NCBI RefSeq assembly: GCF_900187385.1 | Contig: NZ_FYEY01000001.1 | Location: 3,720,001-3,784,000, forward strand | Length of the DNA stretch: 64,000 nucleotides | Direction: 5' to 3' | DNA from: Streptomyces sp. 2114.4 | GTDB lineage: Bacteria; Actinomycetota; Actinomycetes; Streptomycetales; Streptomycetaceae | Shown: piece by piece, positions 43,193 to 52,559 of the stretch | How the letters are laid out: each line of letters opens with the position of its first letter | How positions within the stretch are numbered: position 1 is the stretch's first letter | Notes under the pieces: generated by a model | Told to the model about the DNA's origin: nothing | Database searches by the model: none | Seen by the model: only the letters and a program-made list of their open reading frames with translations | Translations under genes and position numbers: made by a program

Positions 43193-45460
43193 ATGCAACT
43201 CGCCGCGATCATCGTGTCGCTGGTGCTCATCGCGGTCGCCGTGGCGCTGTTCGGCCGCGCCCTCCTGCAGATCTACCGCCAGCTGCGACTGGGCGCTCCG
43301 GTGCCCGCCGGCACCCGGACCGACGCGCCCGTCCAGCGGACCGTGACGGTGGCCAGGGAGTTCGTCGGCCACACGCGCATGAACCGCTGGGGCGTCGTCG
43401 GCGTCGCGCACTGGTTCGTGGCGGTGGGCTTCCTCACCCTGCTGCTGACGATCGTCAACGCCATCGGCCAGCTCTTCCAGGCCGACTGGCTGATCCCGTT
43501 CATCGGCGACTGGCTGCCGTGGGAGATGTACGTCGAGGCGATGGGCACGCTGACGACCGTCGGCATCATCGTCCTGATCGTCATCCGCCAGCTGAGCCGC
43601 CCCGGCAACGCCGGCCGCAAGTCCCGCTTCGCGGGCTCCAACACCGGCCAGGCGTACTTCGTCGAGTCGGTCATCCTCATCGTCGGCATCTGCATCGTGA
43701 CGCTGCACGCCCTGGAGGGCGCCCTGCACGGCGTCGACCACTACGAGGCGGCGTACTTCCTCTCGTACCCGCTGGTCGCGGCGTTCAAGGGGATGAGCCT
43801 CGGCACCCTGCAGAACCTCACCTACTTCTTCGCCGGCCTCAAGATCGCGACGTCCTTCATCTGGATGATCACGGTCTCGCTGAAGACGGACATGGGTGTC
43901 GCCTGGCACCGCTTCCTGGCCTTCCCCAACATCTGGTTCAAGCGCGAGGCGGACGGCTCCGTCGCGCTCGGCGCGCTGCAGCCGATGACCAGCGAGGGCA
44001 AGCCGATCGACTTCGAGGACCCGGGCGAGGACGACCAGTTCGGCGTCTCCCAGGTCGAGCACTTCTCCTGGAAGGGCCTGCTCGACTTCTCCACCTGCAC
44101 CGAGTGCGGCCGCTGCCAGTCGCAGTGCCCCGCCTGGAACACCGGCAAGCCGCTCTCCCCCAAGCTCCTGATCATGTCGCTGCGCGACCACGCGCACGCC
44201 AAGGCGCCGTACCTGCTCGCGGGCGGCGGCAAGGACGAGGAGGGCAACGAGAAGGCGAGTGCCGAGCAGCTGGCCGGCGTGCCCGCGGCCGCGCTGGCCG
44301 AGGCCGAGCGCCCGCTGATCGGCACCCTCGAAGAGAACGGCGTCATCGACCCCGACGTCCTGTGGTCCTGCACCACCTGCGGCGCCTGTGTCGAGCAGTG
44401 CCCGGTCGACATCGAGCACATCGACCACATCGTCGACATGCGCCGCTACCAGGTCATGATCGAGTCCTCGTTCCCGTCCGAGGCGGGCACGATGCTCAAG
44501 AACCTGGAGAAGAAGGGCAACCCCTGGGGCCTGGCCAAGAAGCAGCGGCTGGCCTGGACCAAGGAGGTCGACTTCGAGGTCCCGATCGTCGGCCAGGACG
44601 TCGAGGACCTGACCGAGGTCGAATACCTCTACTGGGTCGGCTGCGCCGGCGCCCTGGAGGACCGCGCCAAGAAGACCACCAAGGCCTTCGCGGAGCTGCT
44701 GCACATCGCCGGCGTGAAGTTCGCGATCATGGGCGGCGACGAGAAGTGCACCGGTGACTCCCCGCGCCGCCTGGGCAACGAATTCCTCTTCCAGCAGCTC
44801 GGCGCGGAGAACGTCGCCACGCTGAACGCCGCCTTCGGTGAGGACGACGAGGATGAGTCGACCAAGAAGCCCAAGGCGTCGAAGAAGATCGTCGCGACCT
44901 GCCCGCACTGCTTCAACACCATCGCGAACGAGTACCCCCAGCTGGGCGGCGAGTACGAGGTCATCCACCACACCCAGTTGCTCCAGCACCTGGTGGACGA
45001 GGGCAAGCTCACCCCCGTCACCCCGGTCGAGGGTCTGATCACCTACCACGACCCCTGCTACCTGGGCCGCCACAACAAGGTCTACACCCCGCCGCGCGAG
45101 ATCATCGCCAAGGTGCCGGGCCTGCGGAACGAGGAGATGCACCGCCACAAGGAGCGCGGCTTCTGCTGTGGCGCCGGCGGTGCCCGCATGTGGATGGAAG
45201 AGCGCATCGGCAAGCGCATCAACAACGAGCGCGTCGACGAGGCCCTGTCGCTCAACCCCGACATCGTCTCGACGGCCTGCCCGTTCTGCCTGGTCATGCT
45301 CACCGACTCGGTCAACGGCAAGAAGAACGACGGCAAGGCCAAGGAATCCATCCAGGTCGTCGACGTGGCCCAGCTGCTGCTGGACTCCGTCAAGACCCCC
45401 GTCGACCCGGCGGGCGACGAGGAGGCCGAGGACGCGCCGGAGCCGGAACCGGTGAAGTAA
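43193..45460 (+). CDS. Membrane iron-sulfur oxidoreductase, EtfD/FadF-like
   Basis: Protein of 755 residues. A first helix (about 3-23), then a nitrate-reductase gamma-like membrane domain (helices near 80, 100-130, 160-200, 210-235), followed by two 4Fe-4S motifs CTECGRCQSQCP (about 302) and CTTCGACVEQCP (about 393) and two CCG modules (YWVGCAGAL ... CPHCFN; HDPCYLGRH ... GFCCGAGGARMW). This is the heterodisulfide-reductase-like family of FadF and mycobacterial EtfD, which pass electrons from acyl-CoA dehydrogenases via ETF to quinone. Role by homology only. ATG has GAGGAG upstream. A dyad operator candidate is 35 bases away. Confidence 0.9.
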   Translation: MQLAAIIVSLVLIAVAVALFGRALLQIYRQLRLGAPVPAGTRTDAPVQRTVTVAREFVGHTRMNRWGVVGVAHWFVAVGFLTLLLTIVNAIGQLFQADWLIPFIGDWLPWEMYVEAMGTLTTVGIIVLIVIRQLSRPGNAGRKSRFAGSNTGQAYFVESVILIVGICIVTLHALEGALHGVDHYEAAYFLSYPLVAAFKGMSLGTLQNLTYFFAGLKIATSFIWMITVSLKTDMGVAWHRFLAFPNIWFKREADGSVALGALQPMTSEGKPIDFEDPGEDDQFGVSQVEHFSWKGLLDFSTCTECGRCQSQCPAWNTGKPLSPKLLIMSLRDHAHAKAPYLLAGGGKDEEGNEKASAEQLAGVPAAALAEAERPLIGTLEENGVIDPDVLWSCTTCGACVEQCPVDIEHIDHIVDMRRYQVMIESSFPSEAGTMLKNLEKKGNPWGLAKKQRLAWTKEVDFEVPIVGQDVEDLTEVEYLYWVGCAGALEDRAKKTTKAFAELLHIAGVKFAIMGGDEKCTGDSPRRLGNEFLFQQLGAENVATLNAAFGEDDEDESTKKPKASKKIVATCPHCFNTIANEYPQLGGEYEVIHHTQLLQHLVDEGKLTPVTPVEGLITYHDPCYLGRHNKVYTPPREIIAKVPGLRNEEMHRHKERGFCCGAGGARMWMEERIGKRINNERVDEALSLNPDIVSTACPFCLVMLTDSVNGKKNDGKAKESIQVVDVAQLLLDSVKTPVDPAGDEEAEDAPEPEPVK

Positions 45461-45480
45461 CGGCGCGCACCAGCGCGCCC

Positions 45481-45522
45481 GCCGACGGCCGGTCCCCTGT
45501 TCGCACGGGGCCGGCCGTCGGC
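45481..45522. terminator. Terminator after the EtfD/FadF-like gene
   Basis: GCCGACGGCCGG and CCGGCCGTCGGC pair perfectly, and an inner CCCC/GGGG extends the stem past one bulged T; the loop is nine bases. It begins 21 bases after the stop codon. Confidence 0.9.
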
Positions 45523-45628
45523 GGTTCCGTACCGCGGGCGCGGACGGGCAGGGCAGGACGGCGGCACCGGGCACCCCGGGCCGCGGACGACAACACGACC
45601 ACAGCGGTACGGGCGGGGTGGGGACACG

Positions 45629-46951
45629 ATGCGCAGACGGATCGCCACGGCAGCGGGGCTCGGGCTGGCCCTCCTCCTCGGCTCCTGCGGCCTGCTCTCC
45701 CCCTCCGGCGACCCGCACCGCACCGCCCCCCACCGCGCCTCGTCGCTGCCGGCCGCGCGCCCCGTCCCGGCCGGCCGGGGCAGCCAGGCCGCCGCCGACT
45801 TCAATGGCGACGGTCACCCCGATCTCGTCCTCGACAGCCTGCTCGCCCCCGCCCGCGGCCGCGACGACGACCCGGGCATCGGCATCCTCTACGGCTCCGC
45901 GCACGGACTCGCCCCGGCCACCCGGGAGTTGCTCACCCCGGCCCGCAACGCCGCCCGCACCGGCCCGGCCGTGCCCGCCGCCTTCGACGCCGAGACCGTC
46001 TGCGACCTCGACCGGGACGGCTTCAGCGATCTCGTCGTCACCACCGACCCGCCCTACGACGGCGTGGGCCGCCCGCCCGTCCCCGTCCAGCTGCTCTTCG
46101 GCTCGCCCCGGGGCCTCGGTGTCGCCCGCGCCGTGCGGCTCCGCATCCCCGACCGGGCGCGGTTCGGCAACGAATGGCCCGGCCGGCCGGTCTGCGGCGA
46201 CTTCGACGGCGATGGCGCGAACGACCTGGCCGTCACCGCCTCCGGGCCCCGGATCAGCTACCTGAAGGGCCCCTTCACCCGCACCGGCGCCCCCGCGGCG
46301 GCCGGCGCCCCGCTCCCCGTCCCCGGCACCGCCCTGGCCGCCGCGGGGCCCCTCACGCCGGCCGCCGACATCGACCACGACGGCGCCGACGACCTCCTCG
46401 TACGCTCCGCCGCCCCCGGCCGCCGCGCCCGCAGCCGCCTCGCGCTCGGCGGCCCCAAGGGCCCCCTCAAGGCCGGCCCGGCCGCCTACCCGCCCGGCTA
46501 CGCCACGGCCTTCGGGCGCTTCGCCGGGGCCGGGCGGGGGGTGACCTCCGTCACCGCCGACACCGGCGGTGAGCTGTCCGTCGGCGGCCGTCCCGGCCGG
46601 ATCCGTACGGATACCGGCGGGGTGCCCACCCTCGCCGCCGCCGATGTGGACCACGACGGCCACCCGGATCTTGTGATCGGCGGCACCCGCCCCGCCCTGC
46701 TGAGCGGCACCGCGACCGGGCTCTCCGCCACCGTCCGCCGCCTGCCGGTGCCCCGGCTCCCCGGCGCCGGGCGCCCGTACTCCACGGTTCTCGCCCTCAC
46801 CGACTTCGACGGCGACCACCGCGCCGACCTCGTCCTGTTCACCCGGCGCGGCCGCACCCACGACAGGGTCACGGTCCTCCCCGGCGGCCCGTCAGGCCTC
46901 ACCGCGCGCCCCGTCCTCTCCTTCACCACAGCGGACTTCACGGCCTCCTGA
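45629..46951 (+). CDS. Secreted FG-GAP/VCBS-repeat lipoprotein
   Basis: Protein of 440 residues. Lipoprotein-type signal MRRRIATAAGLGLALLLGSC with a possible lipobox LGSC at 17-20. The mature part has about five FG-GAP or calcium-binding blades: ADFNGDGHPDLVLD, CDLDRDGFSDLVVT, GDFDGDGANDLAVT, ADIDHDGADDLLVR, ADVDHDGHPDLVIG and TDFDGDHRADLVLF. Such beta-propellers mediate surface binding. No enzyme domain is seen. Many relatives exist in Streptomyces; ligand unknown. ATG at 45629 after GGTGGGGAC. Confidence 0.92.
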   Translation: MRRRIATAAGLGLALLLGSCGLLSPSGDPHRTAPHRASSLPAARPVPAGRGSQAAADFNGDGHPDLVLDSLLAPARGRDDDPGIGILYGSAHGLAPATRELLTPARNAARTGPAVPAAFDAETVCDLDRDGFSDLVVTTDPPYDGVGRPPVPVQLLFGSPRGLGVARAVRLRIPDRARFGNEWPGRPVCGDFDGDGANDLAVTASGPRISYLKGPFTRTGAPAAAGAPLPVPGTALAAAGPLTPAADIDHDGADDLLVRSAAPGRRARSRLALGGPKGPLKAGPAAYPPGYATAFGRFAGAGRGVTSVTADTGGELSVGGRPGRIRTDTGGVPTLAAADVDHDGHPDLVIGGTRPALLSGTATGLSATVRRLPVPRLPGAGRPYSTVLALTDFDGDHRADLVLFTRRGRTHDRVTVLPGGPSGLTARPVLSFTTADFTAS

Positions 46952-47023
46952 CGGACCGCCAGGAGATTGTGGCCGGTGGCTAATACACTTGCCCGGCGCC
47001 GGGACGCATCCGAGCATGACGCC

Positions 47024-47587
47024 ATGAACACAGACACGGGCAGGGACACGGCTGACGACCCCGGCGCCTGGGCGCGCCCCGCACCGGGGGAGACGCCGGC
47101 CGCCCCGCCCGTCACGGTCCGGCTCGCCCTCCCGACCGACGCCCCCGCGATCGCCGCCGTCCACCAGGCGTCACGGCAGGCCACCATGCCCTACCTGCCG
47201 CCCCAGCGCCGTACCCACGACGAGGTCACCCGCTGGATCCGGGAGATCGTGCTGCCGCAGTGTCACACCTTCGTCGCCACCCGTGGCCCCGAGCTCCTGG
47301 GCTACGCGGCCGTACAGGGCGACCTGCTCGACCAGCTCTACCTCCGCCCGGACGTCCGCCGACGCGGCATCGGCACCCTCCTCCTCGACGCGGCGCGGCG
47401 GCACCGCCCCGGCGGCCTGTATCTGCACGTCTTCCAACTCAACACCGATGCAAGGGCGTTCTACGCCCACCACGGTTTCCGGGTGGTGAGCGCCGACGAC
47501 GGCAGCGCCAACATGGAGAACCTTCCGGACCTCACCCTCCGCTGGACCCCGGTCCCCAGGCCGCGGTTCCCTCGGGTAAACCCGTAA
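47024..47587 (+). CDS. GNAT-family acetyltransferase
   Basis: Protein of 187 residues. After a Pro/Gly-rich lead comes a GNAT fold: VTVRLALPTDAPAIAAVHQA, WIREIVLPQCHTFVATRGPE, LLGYAAVQGDLLDQLYLRPD, RRRGIGTLLLDAARRH (acetyl-CoA loop RRRGIG) and FYAHHGFRVV. The substrate is unknown. ATG at 47024 is used; an upstream GTG at 46976 with AGGAG ten bases before it would add 16 residues and is also plausible. Confidence 0.88.
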   Translation: MNTDTGRDTADDPGAWARPAPGETPAAPPVTVRLALPTDAPAIAAVHQASRQATMPYLPPQRRTHDEVTRWIREIVLPQCHTFVATRGPELLGYAAVQGDLLDQLYLRPDVRRRGIGTLLLDAARRHRPGGLYLHVFQLNTDARAFYAHHGFRVVSADDGSANMENLPDLTLRWTPVPRPRFPRVNP

Positions 47588-47728
47588 GGGGCGTGCGGTG
47601 CCGGGCGCCGCGGCCTCCCGGAGACCGGGGGTGACGCCCCTTAGGGGATGTCACAGCTCAGATGCAAACCCGCGCCCGATCCCCCTGCCCGGCCACCCCG
47701 CCCGCGCAGACCAGGTACTTTCGACTAT

Positions 47729-48691
47729 GTGGCTGGATTCAGGATGGGTCGCGGACGGGACACCCGTCCCGCGCAGAACGGACAGCAGGGGCACCAGGGG
47801 CAGCAGGCTCCGTACGGGCAGCAAGCGCCGTACGGGCAGCAGCCCCCGCCGCCGCACGGGCAGTGGCAGCAGCAGGCACCGCAGCAGTACGGCGGGCCGC
47901 AGGGGCAGCCACAGCCGCACGGGCGGCACGATGAGCCCGAGTACTTCGGCGACGGTGGCTACCAGCCCCCGCAGCAGGCCTACGCGCCCTACACGAACGA
48001 CAACAACCCCGGCCACACCCAGCAGTTCAGCGTCGGTGACGCCCCGGACGCCTACGGCCCGCCCCAGGGCGGGTACGACAACGGCGCCGACGGCGGGTAC
48101 GCGGACGGCGGCACCTACCGCGCCGGCCAGACCACCGCACCGCCGGCCGGCCCCCGGCTGCACTGGAAGCAGTTGCTCTCCGGCATCGTGCTGCGCCCCG
48201 ATGCCACGTTCTGGCAGATGCGTGACCACGCGGTGTGGGCCCCGGCACTGATCGTCGCCTTCGTCTACGGCCTGCTCGCGGTCTTCGGCTTCGACAAGGC
48301 CCGCGAGGATGTGCTGAACGCCACCCTCTCCAACAGCATCCCGTGGGTGGCGATCACCGCCCTGATGTTCATCGTCGGCAGCCTGATCCTGGGCGCGGTC
48401 ACCCACACCCTCGCCCGCCAGCTCGGCGGCGACGGCCCCTGGCAGCCGACCATCGGCCTGGCCATGCTGATCATGGCGATCTCGGACGCGCCCCGGCTGC
48501 TGTTCGCGATGTTCCTCGGCGGTGACAGCACCCTGGTCCAGGTCCTGGGCTGGCTGACCTGGCTCGCCGGCGGCTATCTGCTGACGTCCATGGTCAGCAA
48601 GACGCACGATCTGCCGTGGCCCAAGGCCCTCGGCGCCTCGTCGATCCAGCTGGTCGCGCTGCTCGCCCTGCTGAAGCTCGGCACCCTGTAA
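47729..48691 (+). CDS. Yip1-family membrane protein
   Basis: Protein of 320 residues. The first 145 residues are a Gln/Gly/Pro-rich disordered region with tandem APYGQQ repeats; the C-terminal 175 residues contain a Yip1 domain with about five helices (ALIVAFVYGLLAVFGF, PWVAITALMFIVGSLILGAV, LAMLIMAISDAPRLLFAMFL, GWLTWLAGGYLLTS, SIQLVALLALLKLG). Yip1 proteins are small multi-helix membrane proteins of unclear role in bacteria. GTG 47729 is chosen because VAGFRMGRGRD looks like the usual start; ATG 47744 is possible. Confidence 0.85.
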   Translation: MAGFRMGRGRDTRPAQNGQQGHQGQQAPYGQQAPYGQQPPPPHGQWQQQAPQQYGGPQGQPQPHGRHDEPEYFGDGGYQPPQQAYAPYTNDNNPGHTQQFSVGDAPDAYGPPQGGYDNGADGGYADGGTYRAGQTTAPPAGPRLHWKQLLSGIVLRPDATFWQMRDHAVWAPALIVAFVYGLLAVFGFDKAREDVLNATLSNSIPWVAITALMFIVGSLILGAVTHTLARQLGGDGPWQPTIGLAMLIMAISDAPRLLFAMFLGGDSTLVQVLGWLTWLAGGYLLTSMVSKTHDLPWPKALGASSIQLVALLALLKLGTL

Positions 48692-48705
48692 AGCCGTACC
48701 GGCCA

Positions 48706-48756
48706 CGGCAAGGGGCCCGCCCCGGAGCACCAGACTCCGGAGCGGGCCCTTTGCCG
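48706..48756. terminator. Terminator hairpin after the Yip1 gene
   Basis: Two 22-base arms, CGGCAAGGGGCCCGC-CCCGGAG against CTCCGGA-GCGGGCCCTTTGCCG, pair with two non-perfect positions and a 7-base loop, 14 bases after the stop. It may also serve the converging SGNH gene. Confidence 0.9.
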
Positions 48757-48853
48757 TACGGGCAGCGACACGGTCAGGCGGCCTCGGGCCGGCTCGGGCC
48801 CCTCGGCGTTCCCTCCCGGTCCCTCAGGTCTCCTCCGGCCCTTTCAGGCCCTC

Positions 48854-50545
48854 TCAGTCCCCCTGTACGAACCGCTGCCCCGCCGACCCGTCGCACCCCT
48901 GCAACCGCAGTGCTTCCTTCGCCGCGCCCAGCGTCAGGCAGAGCGACGGCGCGGCGGCGGGCCGGATCGTGCCGCCACCATCCCGTACGAACTGCTGGTT
49001 GGCCGCGCCCGAGCAGTTCCACAGCACCAGCCCGGCCCCGGCCCGGTACTGCGCGCCCGGCACATCCAGGCACCGGTCCTGCGTCAGCCCCACATGCACC
49101 GACCGCTGCTCGCCGTCGTACCACCAGTCCTGGTTGCGCTGACCGTGGCAGTCCCAGCCGACGACCGCCGTCCCGTTACGGCTGGACCCGCCGGTCGCGT
49201 CCACACAACTCCCCGTACCGGCGTTCCGCAGCGGCCGGTACCTCTCGTCCCAGGCCCCCGCGTACAGCGTCGGCTGCCCGGTGCTCGCGGAGTCGGCGCA
49301 GGAGGCCTCGCGCAGTTTTGCGGCGTACAGCTGGGTCAGGCACGAGGCGAAGGCGCCGTGCCCGCGGGCGTTGGGGTGGAAGGACTGCCGCACGGAGTTC
49401 GAGTCCGGCGGAATCGGGTTGGTGAGGTTCACGTACAGCCCGCGGGCCCAGGTGTCCTCCATGCACACCTCGTGCCCGTGGAAGAGCCGCGAGGCGTCGA
49501 GGTAGGTGGCCCCCGCGTTCAGCGCGGCCCGGCGCATGCCCCGCTCGAAGGCCGGCACGGCGGTGTTGCGCCCCCAGCCCGCGTCGGAGGTGTAGCCCGT
49601 GCAGCCGCCCGGCAGCTTCCCCGGGTAGTGCGGGTTGTCCTCGACGTCCGGCCCGATCGGACTCGGATACGACATCACCACGAGCCGGTAGTCGCCGTCC
49701 GCGTACCCCGCGTCCCGCATCACGGTCCGCAGATCGCCGACGGTCCGCTCGACCTTCGGCACCAGCCCGTCGACCCGCGCCTGCCAGCCCGGCTGGTACT
49801 TCGGCTCGCAGGTGCCCTGCAGCGTGAACCAGCGCACCACGCAGTCCGTCATCACCGGCCCGAACTGCAGATCGTCATTGGCGCCGGCGACCAGCAGCAC
49901 CATCTTCAGCCGGGTGTTACGGGCCGCGACGGCGAGCGCGTCGCTCTGCACCAGCTCATCGGCGTACTGCTTGCTGCCGCCGAGCACGATGTTGCCGGTG
50001 CCCGCGCCCGAGCAGGCGGCGTTGTACGTCACATCCGCCGCGATACCGGTCCGGTGGATCGCCGCGTCCGGCGACCGGTGACACCAGTTCGCCGGCCCGT
50101 CCGTGCCCGGCTCGTACGTCCCGACGCCCTCCCCCGAGATCTCGCTGTCCCCCAACGAGATCAACGAGGTCTTCCGCTCCCCGAGGGGCCGCACGGCCGG
50201 ATCCCCGTAGAGCCGGGCCGCCTCCCGCGCCCGGACCTTCTCCAGCTCCGGCGCCAACGGCTTGCCGGCCGCGGCCCCGGCCCTGGCCGCCGTCGGACGT
50301 GCTGCGGTGCCGGTGCCGGTGGCCGTGCCGGTGGCGGCATTCGCCCCGCCCACGCCCCCGGAGAACACCACGGCCAGTGCCGCGGCCGAAACCACCACAC
50401 CGCCCCTCAGCCGCCGCCCGCACCCCGCCCGCGCCCGGCCTCCCGTACGGGACCCTGCTCCCGTACGCCGGCCACGTAACGTCCACTGCCCGCGTAACGT
50501 CCATTGCCCGCGTAACGCCCGCCGCCCACGTCTCGCACGCACCAT
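48854..50545 (-). CDS. Secreted SGNH-type hydrolase with C-terminal ricin lectin domain
   Basis: Protein of 563 residues. A long basic N-terminus with tandem LRGQWT repeats precedes a signal helix (RLRGGVVVSAAALAVVFSGG). SGNH block: SLISLGDSEISGEGVGTY (Ser), VLGGSKQYADEL, LLVAGANDDLQFG (Asn) and SVRQSFHPNARGHGAFASCL (catalytic His region). Several disulphide-capable Cys. The C-terminal 130 residues form a ricin-B trefoil (GTGSCVDATGGSSRNGTAVV, DRCLDVPGAQYRAGAGLVLW, SLCLTLGAAKEALRLQGC). It should cut esters of a polysaccharide bound by the lectin. ATG 50545 after GGAGGGGAGG. Confidence 0.9.
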   Translation of the reverse strand: MVRARRGRRALRGQWTLRGQWTLRGRRTGAGSRTGGRARAGCGRRLRGGVVVSAAALAVVFSGGVGGANAATGTATGTGTAARPTAARAGAAAGKPLAPELEKVRAREAARLYGDPAVRPLGERKTSLISLGDSEISGEGVGTYEPGTDGPANWCHRSPDAAIHRTGIAADVTYNAACSGAGTGNIVLGGSKQYADELVQSDALAVAARNTRLKMVLLVAGANDDLQFGPVMTDCVVRWFTLQGTCEPKYQPGWQARVDGLVPKVERTVGDLRTVMRDAGYADGDYRLVVMSYPSPIGPDVEDNPHYPGKLPGGCTGYTSDAGWGRNTAVPAFERGMRRAALNAGATYLDASRLFHGHEVCMEDTWARGLYVNLTNPIPPDSNSVRQSFHPNARGHGAFASCLTQLYAAKLREASCADSASTGQPTLYAGAWDERYRPLRNAGTGSCVDATGGSSRNGTAVVGWDCHGQRNQDWWYDGEQRSVHVGLTQDRCLDVPGAQYRAGAGLVLWNCSGAANQQFVRDGGGTIRPAAAPSLCLTLGAAKEALRLQGCDGSAGQRFVQGD

Positions 50546-50799
50546 GGGGCCTCCCCTCCGGTCTGCTGTTACCGCGGGTTGTACGCGGAGGCAGCCGACA
50601 GCGGAACACCCGGAACGGAATTGGCCGGAACCGGCACCGGGCAGCGCACCGGGCCCCCGGACGCCAACTCCCTTACGCACGGCGGCAATCGGCGACCGGC
50701 CGGGGCGGCAACCGGCTGGGGCGGCACCCAGCGGCCGGCCGGGTCAGCGCCCGGCGATCGGCCGCGGCACCTCAGGCCGGACCGGGCCGGCCCGACGCC

Positions 50800-51297
50800 T
50801 CAGGCGTCGAGAACCTGCCCCTCACGCCGCACCACCGGCGGCTCCACGCTCCACGGGAAGTTGATCCAGTCGTCCGTGCGCTTCCACACGTACTCGCACT
50901 TCACCAGCGACTGCGACTTCTCATAGATCACCGCGCTGCGGACCTCCGCCACGGTCCCCTGGCAGAAGTCGTGCACCAGCTTCAGCGTCTTACCGGTGTC
51001 GGCGACGTCATCGGCGATCAGCACCTTCTTCTCCGAGAAGTCGATCGCGTTCGGCACCGGCGCCAGCATGACCGGCATCTCCAGCGTGGTCCCCACCCCG
51101 GTGTAGAACTCCACATTCACCAGGTGGATGTTCTTGCAGTCCAGCGCGTACGCCAGACCGCCCGCGACAAAGACCCCGCCACGGGCGATCGACAGCACGA
51201 CATCGGGCTCGTACCCGTCATCGGCGATCGTCTGCGCCAGCTCGCGGATCGCCCCACCGAACCGCTCGTACGTCAGGTTCTCCCGCACGTCACTCAC
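50800..51297 (-). CDS. Phosphoribosyltransferase, hypoxanthine/xanthine type
   Basis: Protein of 165 residues: LTYERFGGAIRELAQTIADD, PDVVLSIARGGVFVAGGLAY and the PRPP loop KKVLIADDVADTGKTLKLVH, ending FPWSVEPPVV. The sequence is typical of the bacterial xanthine or hypoxanthine phosphoribosyltransferase-like group with a DDWxxFPW C-terminal motif. Base specificity cannot be told. GTG at 51297 with GAGAGA upstream. Purine salvage beside dCTP deaminase (84 bases upstream on the same strand) suggests a nucleotide-metabolism transcript. Confidence 0.9.
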   Translation of the reverse strand: MSDVRENLTYERFGGAIRELAQTIADDGYEPDVVLSIARGGVFVAGGLAYALDCKNIHLVNVEFYTGVGTTLEMPVMLAPVPNAIDFSEKKVLIADDVADTGKTLKLVHDFCQGTVAEVRSAVIYEKSQSLVKCEYVWKRTDDWINFPWSVEPPVVRREGQVLDA

Positions 51298-51381
51298 GTA
51301 TCTCTCTCAGACCTTCTGTGTGCACACCCTCTGCCACGCGCCCGCCCTGTCGGGCGCGCCCCCCACACCGGAGCGGCTGTG

Positions 51382-51957
51382 TCATACCTGCGTCCGGTGA
51401 AAGTTCCTGAACGACCGGGACGGCGTCGGACCGCGCTGCCCCTGGTAGCGGGAGCCGTACTTCTCACTGCCGTACGGGTGCTCGGCCGGCGAGGTCAGCC
51501 GGAACATACACAGCTGCCCGATCTTCATCCCCGGCCACAGCTTGATCGGCAGCGTGGCGACATTGCTCAGCTCCAGCGTCACGTGCCCGCTGAACCCCGG
51601 GTCGATGAATCCGGCGGTCGAATGCGTCAGCAGCCCCAGCCGCCCCAGCGAGCTCTTGCCCTCGAGCCGGGAGGCCAGGTCGTCGGGCAGCGTGATGACC
51701 TCGTACGTCGAGGCCAGCACGAACTCACCCGGGTGCAGGATGAACGCCTCATCGCCCTCGGGCACGACCTCTCGTGTCAGGTCGGTCTGCTCGATGGCGG
51801 GGTCGATGTGCGGATAGCGGTGATTCTCGAACACCCGGAAATAGCGGTCGAGCCGCACGTCGATGCTGGACGGCTGCACCATCGACTCTTCATAGGGGTC
51901 GATGCGCACCCGACCAGCGTCGATCTCGGCCCGGATGTCCTTGTCTGAGAGAAGCAC
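51382..51957 (-). CDS. dcd: dCTP deaminase
   Basis: Protein of 191 residues. It converts dCTP to dUTP, feeding dTMP synthesis. Seen: [77 protein letters not shown] (catalytic region), [19 protein letters not shown] and [13 protein letters not shown] at 51957. Full length. Located 84 bases upstream of the phosphoribosyltransferase. Confidence 0.97.
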   Translation of the reverse strand: MLLSDKDIRAEIDAGRVRIDPYEESMVQPSSIDVRLDRYFRVFENHRYPHIDPAIEQTDLTREVVPEGDEAFILHPGEFVLASTYEVITLPDDLASRLEGKSSLGRLGLLTHSTAGFIDPGFSGHVTLELSNVATLPIKLWPGMKIGQLCMFRLTSPAEHPYGSEKYGSRYQGQRGPTPSRSFRNFHRTQV

Positions 51958-51999
51958 GCAGACGAGGATACGCGCCCGCCCGGCCGCCCTCGCACGACG

Positions 52000-52033
52000 A
52001 GGGCCCGGCTCCCCACCTGGGAAGCCGGGCCCT
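52000..52033. terminator. Terminator hairpin between dcd and the zinc-ribbon ORF
   Basis: AGGGCCCGGCT and AGCCGGGCCCT form a perfect 11-bp stem with a 12-base loop; its orientation fits the leftward 52-residue gene upstream of dcd. Confidence 0.85.
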
Positions 52034-52109
52034 GCCCACTCCTCGTCGCGCTTGCTCTGCCGCCGCCCCGCTCACGGGGGCGGCGCAGCTCTGCCTGTCT
52101 CCTTGATCG

Positions 52110-52268
52110 CTACCGCTTGGCGTGCTCGACGGGCACCGCGTGCCGCAGCCGCGCACAGCGCGGGCAGCGCAACAGCCGTCCGGGACCGAGCCGGTCGGTG
52201 GTCTGCATCGGGAACGAAGCGGTGCTGAACACGTGGCCCTCGGCACAACGTACGACGGTGCGCTCCAT
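52110..52268 (-). CDS. 52-residue zinc-ribbon-like protein
   Basis: A gene too short for usual cut-offs. ATG at 52268 follows GGGAGAGGGACTT, a good ribosome site. The product reads MERTVVRCAEGHVFSTASFP, then MQTTDRLGPGRLLRCPRCAR and LRHAVPVEHAKR. The single-C-plus-His (CAEGH) and CPRC pairs make a plausible four-ligand zinc site. I believe similar small proteins are conserved in Streptomyces, from memory. Terminator 77 bases after the stop. Function unknown. Confidence 0.75.
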   Translation of the reverse strand: MERTVVRCAEGHVFSTASFPMQTTDRLGPGRLLRCPRCARLRHAVPVEHAKR

Positions 52269-52369
52269 CAAGTCCCTCTCCCAACTGCGTGGACAACAAA
52301 AGCCACATTAGGGGATGAACTGGGCGCCCTCACACGCGGCACTCCGAGCCCCCACCGTACGCCCCAACT

Positions 52370-52490
52370 CCCGCACCGAGCACCCGCATCCCACCCAGGA
52401 ACCCCCCACCCCCGCACCCACCCCACCACCCCCAAAACCCCCACCGAACACCCGGCGCAAGCCCCCACCCACCACGTCCGGGCACGCCAA
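52370..52490. repeat. C-rich/G-rich strand-asymmetric tract upstream of tRNA-Gly
   Basis: About 120 bases with almost only C and A on the plus strand (runs such as CCCCCCACCCCCGCACCCA, then CCACCCCCAAAACCCCCACC). The minus strand is G-rich with many G3-G5 runs and could form quadruplexes. The 291-base gap 52269-52559 has no other feature apart from a possible tRNA promoter (TAGAGT near 52515). Confidence 0.7.
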
Positions 52491-52559
52491 ATGCACCGCG
52501 AGGCGGCAATGGGGTAGAGTGTGCGACGATGTTCCGCCCTCGATCCGAGGCGGAATTGC

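Noticed and set aside
43154..46861. 1235-codon open frame on the minus strand opposite the EtfD-like and FG-GAP genes
   Set aside because: Shadow of high-GC coding on the plus strand; composition lacks domains, and both plus genes have clear motifs.
52072..52308. 78-codon minus-strand frame over the small zinc-ribbon gene
   Set aside because: It is another frame of the same DNA; the 52-residue frame has the ribosome site and Cys motifs.
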